From positions 434,001 to 498,000 of the forward strand of contig NZ_SOSI01000002.1 of assembly GCF_029760855.1 (NCBI RefSeq): DNA of 64,000 nt. Direction: 5' to 3'. Numbering within the stretch: the first letter of the stretch is position 1; each line of letters opens with the position of its first letter. Of this stretch, positions 53,658 through 62,801 are shown piece by piece. Source of the stretch: Erythrobacter litoralis (GTDB taxonomy: Bacteria; Pseudomonadota; Alphaproteobacteria; Sphingomonadales; Sphingomonadaceae). The notes under the pieces were generated by a model. It did no database searches. It saw nothing but the letters and a program-made list of their open reading frames with translations, and was not told where the DNA came from. Position numbers and translations under genes: made by a program.

Positions 53658-55361
53658 ATGCATTTCGACGATCGCCTTGCTACTGTGCTGCGCAGCCGTG
53701 CAACCGGCGAGCGTTCGGCGCGTACGCAGTTCCGGCAGTTGCTCGACCTGCTCGGCGAACGGCCGCAGGGCGGCGATGACGGTTTGCGGCGGGCGGCGTA
53801 TCTCCGGCTCCTGGCCTTGGGCGACAGCATCGATATTCGCAGCCGCACCGCGATCGTGGGCGAAACCGGCTGGCGGTTTCGCAATCCCGAACTGGTGCGC
53901 TGGTTCGGCGATGCACATCCGCATATTGCCGCTGCCGCTCTCGCTCGCGCCCAATTGACCGGCGAGGAATGGGCCGAGCTGATCCCGAACTTTCCCATCC
54001 ACGCGCGCGGATTCTTGAGGAACCGCAAGGACCTACCCGAACAGGCGGTTGCCGCGCTCGACAGGCTCGGCGTGATGGACCGCGCATTGCCGTTGCCCGA
54101 ACCGATCGATCTACCGCGGGAATTGGACCGGTCGGCACGCACTGTCGAGCTACCTGCCCCGCCCGCGCCCCTCAAGTTACGGCGTCTTCGTCCCGCAACA
54201 TCCGACGTCTCACGCACGGAAGAACCCGATCCGGGCTTCGGTCAAACCTCCGCAGGGATTCGCGCGCTTCTGGCGCGGATCGAGGCGTTCAAGCTTTCCC
54301 GGCAGGATCGCCTGAAATCGAGCGCTAGCGATGAGGCCAAATCTGCCGGCGAACGACTTGCCGTGGTCGATTTCGCGACCGATGCATCAGGCCGCATCCA
54401 ATGGGCTGCTGGCCGGGCGGCCGCGCAATCGATCGGCATCGACCTTTCGCGATTTGCGAATTTCGCGAAAGCGCTCGCTTTGCATCAACCCGCTCGCGGC
54501 ATCGCCATTACCCTACGCGGCGGTGCAGGGATAGAAGGCGACTGGATTGTCGATGCCATGCCGCAATTCACGCGCGATGGCGGGAGCTTCGACGGATATC
54601 TCGGTCGCCTGCGCCGTGCTGCGCCTTCCGGCCCCACGCCGCAGCAGCGCGACGCCGACAAATTGCGACAATTGCTCCACGAACTGCGCACCCCAGTGAA
54701 TGCCATGCAGGGTTATGCCGAGATTATCCAGCAACAGATGATTGGCCCGGTCCCGCATGAATATCGTTCGATCGCCGCCAGCATCACCAGCGATGCCGCG
54801 CGGATCCTCGCAGGCTTCGACGAGTTGGACCGCCTCGCCCGGCTCGAGACCGGCGCCCTAGATCTCGACGAAGGCACGTCCGATTTTGCAGGCATCGTCC
54901 GGGACCAGGTCGCCCAATTGCAAAACGTGCTCGCCCCACGCGTCGCCCGCCTCGATGCGAGGTTCGAAAGCGAGACCGCTACGATCGCCATAGCATCCGG
55001 CGAAGCGGAGCGAATGGCGTGGCGTCTCCTCGCGACACTCGCGGGAGCTACGGCGGCGGGCGAACGGATTGCACTGGACCTTTCGGTTCATGACGGTCGT
55101 ATCGACTTCAAAGCCGCCCTGCCGACGATGCTGCGCACCTGCGAAGATATTTTCGCCGCAGAAACGCGGGCGATGGCGGGGCCGTTGAGTTCCGGCATAT
55201 TCGGGGCGGGCTTCTCGCTGCGGCTTGCGCGTGCGGAGGTCCGTGCCGCCGGAGGCGATCTTAATCGGGAAGGCGATCGGCTCGTCCTCGACCTTCCGCT
55301 CAGTGCAGGCGTGGCCAGTATGCCTCCCTCGCAGCGCCAATCGCGCAATGTGGCGGGTTGA
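53658..55361 (+). CDS. Histidine kinase-like protein with degenerate ATP-binding domain
   Basis: 567 residues, no transmembrane segments. The N-terminal half has no recognised domain (helical repeats in residues 1-150, then a PAS-like part near 225-315). The phosphoacceptor H341 sits in LLHELRTPVNAMQGYAEII, a good HisKA H-box. In the C-terminal part the usual N-box Asn and the DxGxG G-box are not recognisable (ERMAWRLLATLAGATAAGER, SSGIFGAGFSLRLARAEVRAAGG), so ATP binding may be lost. It may be a phosphotransferase or inactive partner. Confidence 0.8.
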   Translation: MHFDDRLATVLRSRATGERSARTQFRQLLDLLGERPQGGDDGLRRAAYLRLLALGDSIDIRSRTAIVGETGWRFRNPELVRWFGDAHPHIAAAALARAQLTGEEWAELIPNFPIHARGFLRNRKDLPEQAVAALDRLGVMDRALPLPEPIDLPRELDRSARTVELPAPPAPLKLRRLRPATSDVSRTEEPDPGFGQTSAGIRALLARIEAFKLSRQDRLKSSASDEAKSAGERLAVVDFATDASGRIQWAAGRAAAQSIGIDLSRFANFAKALALHQPARGIAITLRGGAGIEGDWIVDAMPQFTRDGGSFDGYLGRLRRAAPSGPTPQQRDADKLRQLLHELRTPVNAMQGYAEIIQQQMIGPVPHEYRSIAASITSDAARILAGFDELDRLARLETGALDLDEGTSDFAGIVRDQVAQLQNVLAPRVARLDARFESETATIAIASGEAERMAWRLLATLAGATAAGERIALDLSVHDGRIDFKAALPTMLRTCEDIFAAETRAMAGPLSSGIFGAGFSLRLARAEVRAAGGDLNREGDRLVLDLPLSAGVASMPPSQRQSRNVAG

Positions 55362-55428
55362 TGTTCGATGCGGCTTGCTCTCGGACAATCGCGGCGCTAG
55401 GCGCTGCCATCGTTGATGCGGCGGCGAC

Positions 55429-55505
55429 GGGCCTGTAGCTCAGTTGGTTAGAGCTGGCCGCTCATAACGGCTAGGTCGCGGGTTCGAGTCCTGCCGGGCC
55501 CACCA
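55429..55505 (+). tRNA. tRNA-Ile(CAT), lysidine-type, CCA encoded
   Basis: 77-base cloverleaf with a 7-bp acceptor stem GGGCCTG/CGGGCCC, discriminator A and encoded CCA (55503-55505). The anticodon CAT is at 55463-55465. The 5' half (GGGCCTGTAGCTCAGTTGG) matches tRNA-Ile(GAT) of alphaproteobacteria rather than tRNA-Met, so it is read as Ile2, which needs TilS lysidine modification. Elongator tRNA-Met is the alternative. Confidence 0.88.
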
Positions 55506-55536
55506 CCGCCGCCCGCATCGACGGCCGATTCCGTGT

Positions 55537-55613
<77 letters not shown>

Positions 55614-55665
55614 CCATTTCGTATCCGCGAAATGCATGCATGCGACAGCGCGGGAGTAGCGCGTT

Positions 55666-56994
55666 TTGACCTCTTCCGCCCCGCCCCGCTCGCTCGATAC
55701 GCGTGCCATCTGGGCTATCGCCTTGCCCGCGATGGTGACCAATGTCGCCACGGCGCTGATCGGCATCGGCGATATGTGGATCGTCGGCCGCCTGGAAGAT
55801 GCCCCCACGCAAGGCGCAGTCGATATAGGAGCGCGGCTGTTCGCGGTGCTGTTCACCGTCATGAACTTTCTCAAGACCGGCACCACCGGATTGGTCGCAC
55901 AGGCGGGCGTACGGCAGGGCGAAGCGGAGCAAGTAACGGTGCTGCTTCGCGGCTTGCTGGTCGGCCTCGTCATCGCGGCGCTGCTGCTCGTCGCGAAGCC
56001 CGTCCTGCTCCCTCTGTTGCTAGACCTGTTGGGCGCGGAGAACCGCGTGCTCGCCAATGCACGCATTTACACCGATATCCGCTATTGGAGCGCACCCGCC
56101 GTCATGGCGAACTTCGCCGCCATCGGCTTCCTCGTCGGCCAGCGGCGCATGAAAACCGTCCTGGCGATCGAGGTGGCGTACAATCTTATCAATGTCGCGC
56201 TGGGCCTGTTCTTCGTCCTCGGCCTCGAATGGGGCATTGCGGGGATCGGCTGGTCGAGCTTCATTGCGGAATTCGCCAAGCTTGCGGCCATCGCGGCGTT
56301 GCTGTTCGCGGGCCGTGAGGGGGGCGAACTGCTGCGGCGCGTGCGGGCAGGCGGCGTCGCTCGGTGGAGCGCGCTTCGCCCATTCCTATCCGTCAATCGC
56401 GATCTCTTCCTGCGCACCGTGGTGCTGACCATCGCGCTTGCCGGCCTGACCCGGCTTTCGGCGGAGCGCGGACCGGTGGTGCTGGCCGCGAACGGCATCA
56501 TTTATCAGTTGTTCGTCTTTACCGCCCTTCTGCTCGATGGATTCGAGAATGCCGCGCAAGTGCTGAACGGAGAGCGTCGCGGTGCGGACGACCGTTCGGG
56601 CTTCTCTGCGTATATCCGCGCAATCCTGCTACGCAGCATGGCGGCGGCGGCCGTGGTGGCAGGCGCATTCGCTCTGTTTGCCGACCCGATCCTGGCCAGC
56701 TTCGCCGCAACGCCGGACGTTGCCGAAGTCGCTCAGTCACTGGCGATCTGGCTGGTCATCATCCCGTTTGCCGGAGCGGCAGGCTTCGTGCTCGATGGCG
56801 TATTCGTCGGCGCGAGCTGGACCAAGGCGCTGCTCGTCACCATGATCGGCGCGACTGTCATCTACGTCGCCGCGCTCTGGCTCAGCTGGCCCTTGGGCAG
56901 CCAAGGGCTATGGCTGTCGTTCGCGCTATTCCTGATAGCGCGTGCCGGGTTCCAGTTGGCTATGCTGCCGCGCTTGCTCCGGCGGGATTTCTAA
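55666..56994 (+). CDS. MATE family efflux transporter (DinF-like)
   Basis: 442 residues with twelve hydrophobic segments, arranged as two MATE repeats; the first starts [28 protein letters not shown], typical of the DinF/NorM superfamily. It exports cationic drugs or metabolites using Na+ or H+ gradients. The start is TTG 55666 with a GGGAG-type site about 10 bases upstream; no good ATG exists near it. It follows the tRNA pair by 52 bases. Confidence 0.92.
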   Translation: MTSSAPPRSLDTRAIWAIALPAMVTNVATALIGIGDMWIVGRLEDAPTQGAVDIGARLFAVLFTVMNFLKTGTTGLVAQAGVRQGEAEQVTVLLRGLLVGLVIAALLLVAKPVLLPLLLDLLGAENRVLANARIYTDIRYWSAPAVMANFAAIGFLVGQRRMKTVLAIEVAYNLINVALGLFFVLGLEWGIAGIGWSSFIAEFAKLAAIAALLFAGREGGELLRRVRAGGVARWSALRPFLSVNRDLFLRTVVLTIALAGLTRLSAERGPVVLAANGIIYQLFVFTALLLDGFENAAQVLNGERRGADDRSGFSAYIRAILLRSMAAAAVVAGAFALFADPILASFAATPDVAEVAQSLAIWLVIIPFAGAAGFVLDGVFVGASWTKALLVTMIGATVIYVAALWLSWPLGSQGLWLSFALFLIARAGFQLAMLPRLLRRDF

Positions 56995-57004
56995 ACCTTG
57001 GGTC

Positions 57005-58387
57005 TTATTCGGAAGTCGCCTCTGTAGCCATGGGCAAAGCAATCGGCTCCGCACGGTTGGCTAGCACGTTCACCACCGCCGTATACACCGCGACGTTTTG
57101 GCGAAGCTGCATGGGATCGATCTTGTCGAGCGTATCGTCGGGCGTGTGGTGCAAGTCAAAATAGCGGGTTCCATCCTGTTGCAAGTCGACCAGCGCCCCG
57201 CCCTGTTCGCGCACGATATTGAGGTCCGCTCCGCCGGTCGCCACTTCGCCCCCGGGTGCGACGCCAAAGGTCGCTACCGCATTCGCAAGCTCGCGGTAGA
57301 GCGCCGCCTCGCTGCCAGTAAAATTGGTGTCGAGCCGCCAGATGCGGTCCGCGCCGAAATCGCTTTCGATGCCGACATACATGGGTTCGTCCGCATGGGC
57401 GGCAGCATAGGCGCGGCTGCCCCACAAACCGGTTTCCTCGGCGCCTGCGAACAGCACGCGGATGGTGCGCAGCGGCTGCCCGATTTCGGCGACGTGCTTC
57501 GCAGCGGCGGCCACTATCCCGCAGCCTGCGCCGTCGTCGACCGCGCCGGTTCCAAGGTCCCAGCTATCCAGATGGCAGGCGAGCAGCACCGGCGGCAGCG
57601 AAGGATCGCGGCCGACGATTTCGCCGACGACATTGCCGCTGGTCGTGGTGCCGACATTGCGCGGGGTCATCACCAACCGCATGCGGATCGGCGTGTCGCT
57701 GGAACGCGCGAACATGCGCTCCAGGTTGTCCGCATCGGGGTTGGAGAGAGCTCCGGCGGGCGTCGGCTGCTGTCCTTCGGCGAAACTCGTGCCGCCGGTA
57801 TGCGGCGTGCGGTGGTTCTCGGTGCCGACAGAGCGGATGACGGTGGCGACCGCGCCCTTGCTCGCAGCGAGACCGGCTCCGGTCCAGCGCGCGGGGCCGG
57901 CGAAGCCGTAACCCGAACCGTCCTGCGTCGGCCGCATATCGTGGCTGATGAAGACGATCTTGCCGGTCAGGCTACCCGGTGCCGCAGCTTCCAGATCGGC
58001 ATAGGTCGGGAAGTAGACGACTTCGGCCTCCAGCCCGTCCGGCCCTGTCGAGGCGCTGTTGCCGAGCGCAGTGATACGCAGCGGCTGTGCATAGGGCGCG
58101 GTGACATACGCCTGTTCGGAGCCGCGCACCCAGGTTTGCATCTCGAACGGTTCATCGGACACGTTTGCGAAGCCATTGGCGGTCAGCCAGCGCACGGCCC
58201 ACTGCCGTCCGCGCGTTTCCGCCTCGGTTCCTGCCTGCCGCGGACCGACTTCGGTGGTGATGCCTTCCACGAAGTCCCATGCCCATTCGTCGGACTGCCG
58301 GGCGGTCTCTGCCTGCTCCCGCGCGGTCTGCGCGAAAGCGGGCGTGGCGAGCGAAAGAGCGGCGAGTGCGAGAAGCGATGTTTTCAT
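57005..58387 (-). CDS. Exported M28 family metallopeptidase
   Basis: 460 residues with a Sec signal (MKTSLLALAALSLATPAFAQ). Zinc-site motifs ACHLDSWDLGTGAVDDGAG (His, Asp), AGAEETGLWGS (Glu-Glu) and the late HHTPDDTLDKID are those of M28 aminopeptidases/carboxypeptidases, with a PA-like insert in the middle. It is probably periplasmic, trimming peptides. ATG 58387 sets the signal at the very N-terminus. Divergent from ettA, 173 bases apart. Confidence 0.92.
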   Translation of the reverse strand: MKTSLLALAALSLATPAFAQTAREQAETARQSDEWAWDFVEGITTEVGPRQAGTEAETRGRQWAVRWLTANGFANVSDEPFEMQTWVRGSEQAYVTAPYAQPLRITALGNSASTGPDGLEAEVVYFPTYADLEAAAPGSLTGKIVFISHDMRPTQDGSGYGFAGPARWTGAGLAASKGAVATVIRSVGTENHRTPHTGGTSFAEGQQPTPAGALSNPDADNLERMFARSSDTPIRMRLVMTPRNVGTTTSGNVVGEIVGRDPSLPPVLLACHLDSWDLGTGAVDDGAGCGIVAAAAKHVAEIGQPLRTIRVLFAGAEETGLWGSRAYAAAHADEPMYVGIESDFGADRIWRLDTNFTGSEAALYRELANAVATFGVAPGGEVATGGADLNIVREQGGALVDLQQDGTRYFDLHHTPDDTLDKIDPMQLRQNVAVYTAVVNVLANRAEPIALPMATEATSE

Positions 58388-58560
58388 GGTCCCGCTAGCT
58401 ATCAGGCCGCGCGGCAAAGCCAAGGGCGAATGCGCGTGGGCGTGCAAAGTCGCCACAGGCTTGCCCGAACGCGCCGCTGCCCTTATCTGCAAGCCCGATC
58501 GTATGGCGGCTCGCCCGCCGTCACCGTTTTTCCAGATTACGACCCGAAGGAACCCGCCCG

Positions 58561-60234
58561 ATGGCCGCGCAATACGCCTTTGTCATGAAGGACATGACCA
58601 AGACTTTCCCCGGTGCCCCCAAGCCGGTGCTCAGCAATATCAACCTGCAGTTCTATCAGGGCGCGAAGATCGGCATCGTCGGGCCCAATGGCGCGGGTAA
58701 ATCAACCCTCATGAAGATCATGGCCGGGATCGACACCGATTTCGCCGGCGAGGCCTGGGCGGGCGAGAACATCACCGTTGGCTACCTTGCGCAGGAACCG
58801 CAGCTCGACGAGAGCAAGACCGTGCTCGAAAACGTGAAGGACGGCGCGCGAGAAACCGCCGATCTCGTCGAACGCTACAACGCCATCGCCGCCGAAATGG
58901 CGGAACCCGATGCCGACTACGAGAAGCTCGGCGACGAGATGGGCGAGCTGCAGACCAAGATCGACGCGGTCGACGGGTGGACGCTCGACAACCAGCTCGA
59001 GATCGCGATGGAAGCGCTGCGTTGCCCGCCGGGCGATTGGCCCGTCACCGATCTATCGGGCGGCGAGAAGCGCCGTGTCGCCCTCACGCGTCTGCTGATC
59101 CAGAAGCCCTCGATCCTGCTACTGGACGAGCCGACCAACCACCTCGATGCCGAAAGCGTCGAATGGCTGGAGAACCATCTCAAGGAATATGCCGGCGCGG
59201 TGCTGATGATCACCCACGATCGCTACTTCCTCGATAATGTGGTGGGCTGGATCCTCGAACTCGACCGGGGCAGCTACTACCCCTACGAGGGCAATTATTC
59301 GACCTATCTCGAAAAGAAGGCCAAACGCCTCGAACAGGAAAGCCGCGAGGAATCGGGTCGCCAGAAGGCGCTCTCACGCGAACTGGAATGGATCCGCCAG
59401 ACACCGGCCGCGCGCCAGACCAAGTCCAAGGCCCGTATCCGGAAATTCGAGCAGCTTCAGGACGCGCAGAACGATCGCAAGCCGGGCAAGGCGCAGATCG
59501 TTATCCAGGTGCCGGAACGCCTCGGCGGCAAGGTGATCGAGGCGAAGAACCTCACCAAGGCCTATGGCGACAAGCTGTTGTTCGAAGACCTGTCCTTCAT
59601 GCTGCCGCCGGGCGGCATCGTCGGCGTAATCGGGCCGAACGGCGCGGGCAAATCGACCCTGTTCAAGCTGCTCACCGGGCAGGAAGAGCCGGACGATGGC
59701 AAGATCGAAGTCGGGGACACCGTGCGCCTCGGCTATGTCGACCAGAGCCGCGACGACCTCACCGCAGGCAACAATGTGTGGGAGGAAATCTCCGACGGCC
59801 ATGATTACATGAAGGTCAACGGCCACGACGTGTCCACCCGCGCCTATGTCGGGGCATTCAACTTCAAGGGGCAGGACCAGCAGAAGAACGTCGGCAAGCT
59901 GTCGGGCGGTGAACGCAATCGCGTCCACATGGCGAAGATGCTGAAGCAGGGCGGCAACGTCCTGCTGCTGGACGAGCCGACCAACGACCTCGACGTGGAA
60001 ACGCTAGGCGCGCTGGAAGAGGCGATCGAGAACTTCGCCGGCTGCGCCGTGGTCATCTCGCACGACCGCTTCTTCCTGGACCGTCTGGCGACGCATATTT
60101 TGGCGTTCGAAGGCGACAGCCACGTGGAATGGTTCGAAGGTAACTTCGAGGCCTACGAGGAAGACAAGCGGCGCCGGTTGGGCGACGCCGCTGACCGGCC
60201 TACGCGGTTGGCCTACAAGAAGCTGACCAGATAA
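58561..60234 (+). CDS. ettA: Energy-dependent translational throttle protein EttA (ABC-F)
   Basis: 557 residues. Two ABC domains, with Walker A GPNGAGKST in both (about residues 41 and 359), LSGGEKRRVALTRL and LSGGERNRVHMAKM signatures, Walker B LLLDEPTNHLDAES and LLLDEPTNDLDVET, and the EttA-type arm and linker (RQTPAARQTKSKARIRKF). It binds the ribosomal E site and gates initiation according to ADP/ATP. ATG 58561 starts MAAQYAFVMKDM. Confidence 0.96.
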   Translation: MAAQYAFVMKDMTKTFPGAPKPVLSNINLQFYQGAKIGIVGPNGAGKSTLMKIMAGIDTDFAGEAWAGENITVGYLAQEPQLDESKTVLENVKDGARETADLVERYNAIAAEMAEPDADYEKLGDEMGELQTKIDAVDGWTLDNQLEIAMEALRCPPGDWPVTDLSGGEKRRVALTRLLIQKPSILLLDEPTNHLDAESVEWLENHLKEYAGAVLMITHDRYFLDNVVGWILELDRGSYYPYEGNYSTYLEKKAKRLEQESREESGRQKALSRELEWIRQTPAARQTKSKARIRKFEQLQDAQNDRKPGKAQIVIQVPERLGGKVIEAKNLTKAYGDKLLFEDLSFMLPPGGIVGVIGPNGAGKSTLFKLLTGQEEPDDGKIEVGDTVRLGYVDQSRDDLTAGNNVWEEISDGHDYMKVNGHDVSTRAYVGAFNFKGQDQQKNVGKLSGGERNRVHMAKMLKQGGNVLLLDEPTNDLDVETLGALEEAIENFAGCAVVISHDRFFLDRLATHILAFEGDSHVEWFEGNFEAYEEDKRRRLGDAADRPTRLAYKKLTR

Positions 60235-60271
60235 CTCGCGCGATCCGCGCCGGGGGGAACGGAACACCGGC

Positions 60272-61168
60272 TTGCCCGTATCCCCCGGCGTGAATCTGCG
60301 AAATTTGCCGGCCCTGCCACGGTGGCTGATCCCTTATCCCAAGCTCAGGATAAGTCTGACCTATCTTTGGCGACACGGCCGGCTCCCTGATCTTAAAAAC
60401 CCAAAACGCTTTACCGAGCTGGTTCAGCGGCGAAAGCTGGTGGATCGCGATCCGCGAATGCCCTTGTTGGTCAATAAAGTGACCGCCAAAACCGTGGCTT
60501 CACGCCTGTTCGGTGAAGATTGGACGATCCCCACAATCTGGACCGGGACGACTTTGCCGACAGAACCGGATTGGCTGTTTCCCGTAATCGTTAAGGCGAG
60601 CCACGGCTGCAACCAGAACGTGATTTGCCACGATTGTGCCGATCTCGAACGAGCACGCAAACATATCAACCGATGGCCCGCGAAATCTTATGGCTTATGG
60701 CTGGATGAATGGGCTTATCGAAGCGTGCCACGCGGCCTGATCGTCGAACCCTATCTCGGTGAAGGGCCGATCCTTCCCGTAGATTACAAAATTTACGTCT
60801 TTTCCGGTGTTGCTGCCCTCATTCAGGTCCATGTCGAACGAAACAGCAATCACCGCTGGATCCTTTTTGATCGTGAATGGAACCAGATCTCTCAGCTGAA
60901 CGAAGCTTCCGTCCCGGCTCCGCAAAATCTGGACAGCATGATTTCCAACGCAGAACGTATTGCAGAAGGCTTCGATTTTGCACGCGTGGATTTCTACGAG
61001 ATCGACGGAAAGCCGAAATTCGGAGAAGTCACGTTCTACCCTGGTTCGGGACTAGATCCCTTCGAACCGGCGGCGCTCGATGAAAAGATCGGAGAACTTT
61101 GGCTGAGAAGTTCGCAACGCCGAAATGATGTTAACGAAGCGCCTTCAAGTAAACGCGAAGCTGCCTGA
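60272..61168 (+). CDS. TupA-like ATP-grasp protein (putative polysaccharide/peptide ligase)
   Basis: 298 residues. FPVIVKASHGCNQNVICHD, LIVEPYLGE, DYKIYVFSG and ARVDFYEIDGKPKFGEVTFYPGSGLDPF match the TupA-like ATP-grasp family, first known from teichuronopeptide synthesis and common in capsule or LPS clusters. The substrate is unknown, and no other polysaccharide gene is near. The start is TTG 60272 with a GGGGGGAACGG stretch upstream; base composition is a little lower in GC than the neighbours. Confidence 0.87.
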   Translation: MPVSPGVNLRNLPALPRWLIPYPKLRISLTYLWRHGRLPDLKNPKRFTELVQRRKLVDRDPRMPLLVNKVTAKTVASRLFGEDWTIPTIWTGTTLPTEPDWLFPVIVKASHGCNQNVICHDCADLERARKHINRWPAKSYGLWLDEWAYRSVPRGLIVEPYLGEGPILPVDYKIYVFSGVAALIQVHVERNSNHRWILFDREWNQISQLNEASVPAPQNLDSMISNAERIAEGFDFARVDFYEIDGKPKFGEVTFYPGSGLDPFEPAALDEKIGELWLRSSQRRNDVNEAPSSKREAA

Positions 61169-61290
61169 TAGAAGCAGATTTGACACCCCCCACCCATCTT
61201 TGACAGACCCGCGCGTGACAGTGCCCGGATCGCGGGTGCGTTCGGACCGACGCTTTTCTGCCGGACACGCGAAATCTTCAAAGGATATGT

Positions 61291-61728
61291 ATGACAACTC
61301 CCAATAACGGCGACACCGTAACCATCGACTACACCCTCAAGCGCGGCGACGGCGAGGTGGTCGGCAGCACGCAGGAAGTCGGGCCGCAGCAGGTTCAGCT
61401 CGGCGCGGGACAGACCTTCCCGCAGATCGAACAGGCGCTCACTGGCATGGAAGTCGGCGAGAACAAGGTGATCGCGATCGACTGCGCCAACGCCTTCGGT
61501 CCGCGCAACGATCAACTCGTGATCGACATTCCGCGCGCCAACCTGCCGCCCGAACCCGCCCCGCAGCCCGGCATGGCACTGCAGGCGCAGCAGCCCGACG
61601 GCACGCCGATGACGCTCTATGTCGTCGAAGTTGGCGAAGAGCAGATCAAGGCCGACGGCAACCATCCGCTGGCGGGCGAAGACATCACTTTCGACCTCAC
61701 CCTGCGCGACATCAAGCAGGCCGCTTGA
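61291..61728 (+). CDS. FKBP-type peptidyl-prolyl isomerase (SlyD-like, no His-rich tail)
   Basis: 145 residues: NGDTVTIDYTLKRGDGEVVGST and the C-terminal DGNHPLAGEDITFDLTLRDI are the two halves of the SlyD-type FKBP fold around an IF domain (residues 65-115). The metal-binding His/Cys tail of E. coli SlyD is absent. It is a cytoplasmic chaperone/isomerase. AAAGG lies before the ATG; the 122-base gap upstream (61169-61290) shows no other feature. Confidence 0.92.
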   Translation: MTTPNNGDTVTIDYTLKRGDGEVVGSTQEVGPQQVQLGAGQTFPQIEQALTGMEVGENKVIAIDCANAFGPRNDQLVIDIPRANLPPEPAPQPGMALQAQQPDGTPMTLYVVEVGEEQIKADGNHPLAGEDITFDLTLRDIKQAA

Positions 61729-61762
61729 CCATTATGCGGTGGGCGGACAGTCGGATCGGCTT

Positions 61763-62044
61763 ATGACACAGGGTCCGACCACCGCCCGCCACCTCATCCT
61801 GCACGGCCGCGTGCAGGGCGTGTTCTACCGCGACTGGACGGTCGATACCGCCCGCTCGCTTGGCCTCGCTGGCTGGGTTCGCAATCGGCCGGACGGTACG
61901 GTCGAGGCGCAGCTTGAAGGCGCAAGCGATGCCGTCGAACGGATGATCGCGGCGATGCATGACGGCCCGCCCCGCGCCGATGTCGAGCGCATCGAGCAAA
62001 GGCAAATCGAACCCGAAGGGCTAAGCGGGTTCGAGCGTCGCTAA
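61763..62044 (+). CDS. Acylphosphatase
   Basis: 93 residues. The active-site Arg is in GRVQGVFYRDW and the catalytic Asn in GWVRNRPDGTVEAQLEG, both intact. It hydrolyses acyl-phosphates such as carbamoyl- or acetyl-phosphate. ATG 61763 is chosen because it gives the usual short N-terminus; the upstream frame reads into the SlyD-like gene. Confidence 0.95.
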   Translation: MTQGPTTARHLILHGRVQGVFYRDWTVDTARSLGLAGWVRNRPDGTVEAQLEGASDAVERMIAAMHDGPPRADVERIEQRQIEPEGLSGFERR

Positions 62045-62051
62045 TGCGACG

Positions 62052-62621
62052 TCACGGCGTCAGCCAGCGCCCGCCGTCGCGGCGAACCAGTGCGCGGCGG
62101 TGGCCGTCGTTCGACAGCCAGTACCAGTCGATCTCCTCCACTTTAACCAGAAGCACCGCGAAATTCGCACGCACCGGGGCAAGTTGCTCCTCGGTCGGCT
62201 GTTCCCCTTCCGCCCAATTGGGAAGTCCGCTGTTCGGTCCGTCCCGGGTCTCTCCCGGAGCCGCGCCCAGATAGCAACGCCGCGCAAATTCCGTACTCTC
62301 GCTCCAAGCTGAATCGGCAAGCTCCGTATCGCGCTCTACCCGCCCTGTGCCTCTTAGCCTGAGCTGGACCTTCGCTTCCGCATCGTAAGCGAGGACGCCG
62401 ACGCGCGGGTCGGCCGCAATCGCGTCCACCTTCGGCGATCGCGAATCTGTGTGGAACCGTAATGTCCAACTGTCCGCGTCGAATCCGCGCAGGACCAGCA
62501 CCCGTACATCGGCATCGGCGGTTGCGAGGACAGGCGTATGCATGGCGGAATAGCGGCTTTCTGCCCCTTCTTTCAGGCGGCGAATGGCGTCATCTCTTAC
62601 AGCATCGAGCGTTTCGATCAT
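62052..62621 (-). CDS. Pyridoxamine 5'-phosphate oxidase-related flavin-binding protein
   Basis: 189 residues of the PNPOx-like split-barrel fold, with VLRGFDADSWTLRFHTDSRSPKVDAIAADPRVGVLAYD (FMN/PLP region) and a C-terminal Trp-rich part (EIDWYWLSNDGHRRALVRRDG). The pattern fits the Alr4036-type subgroup, with unknown substrate; it is not the classical PdxH, which is about 215 residues with a longer C-terminus. Convergent with the acylphosphatase, 7 bases apart. Confidence 0.85.
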   Translation of the reverse strand: MIETLDAVRDDAIRRLKEGAESRYSAMHTPVLATADADVRVLVLRGFDADSWTLRFHTDSRSPKVDAIAADPRVGVLAYDAEAKVQLRLRGTGRVERDTELADSAWSESTEFARRCYLGAAPGETRDGPNSGLPNWAEGEQPTEEQLAPVRANFAVLLVKVEEIDWYWLSNDGHRRALVRRDGGRWLTP

Positions 62622-62801
62622 GGACCGGCAACGGGCGAACTGCGCAAAAGTGTCCGCCTCGAATTGTTCATCTCAAAGAGATTTATTATGAACAGCAGCA
62701 TATATAAGCGGTTCAGAAAGGCGTCAGCGCGATATGGTAGAACACGGTCATCGAAAGGCCGGTGGTGATGGGACGGCTCGGTTCAGGAAAGGAACGCTAC
62801 G

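Noticed and set aside
57098-58588. 496-codon open frame on the plus strand
   Set aside because: It is antisense to the M28 peptidase, which has a signal peptide and complete zinc motifs.
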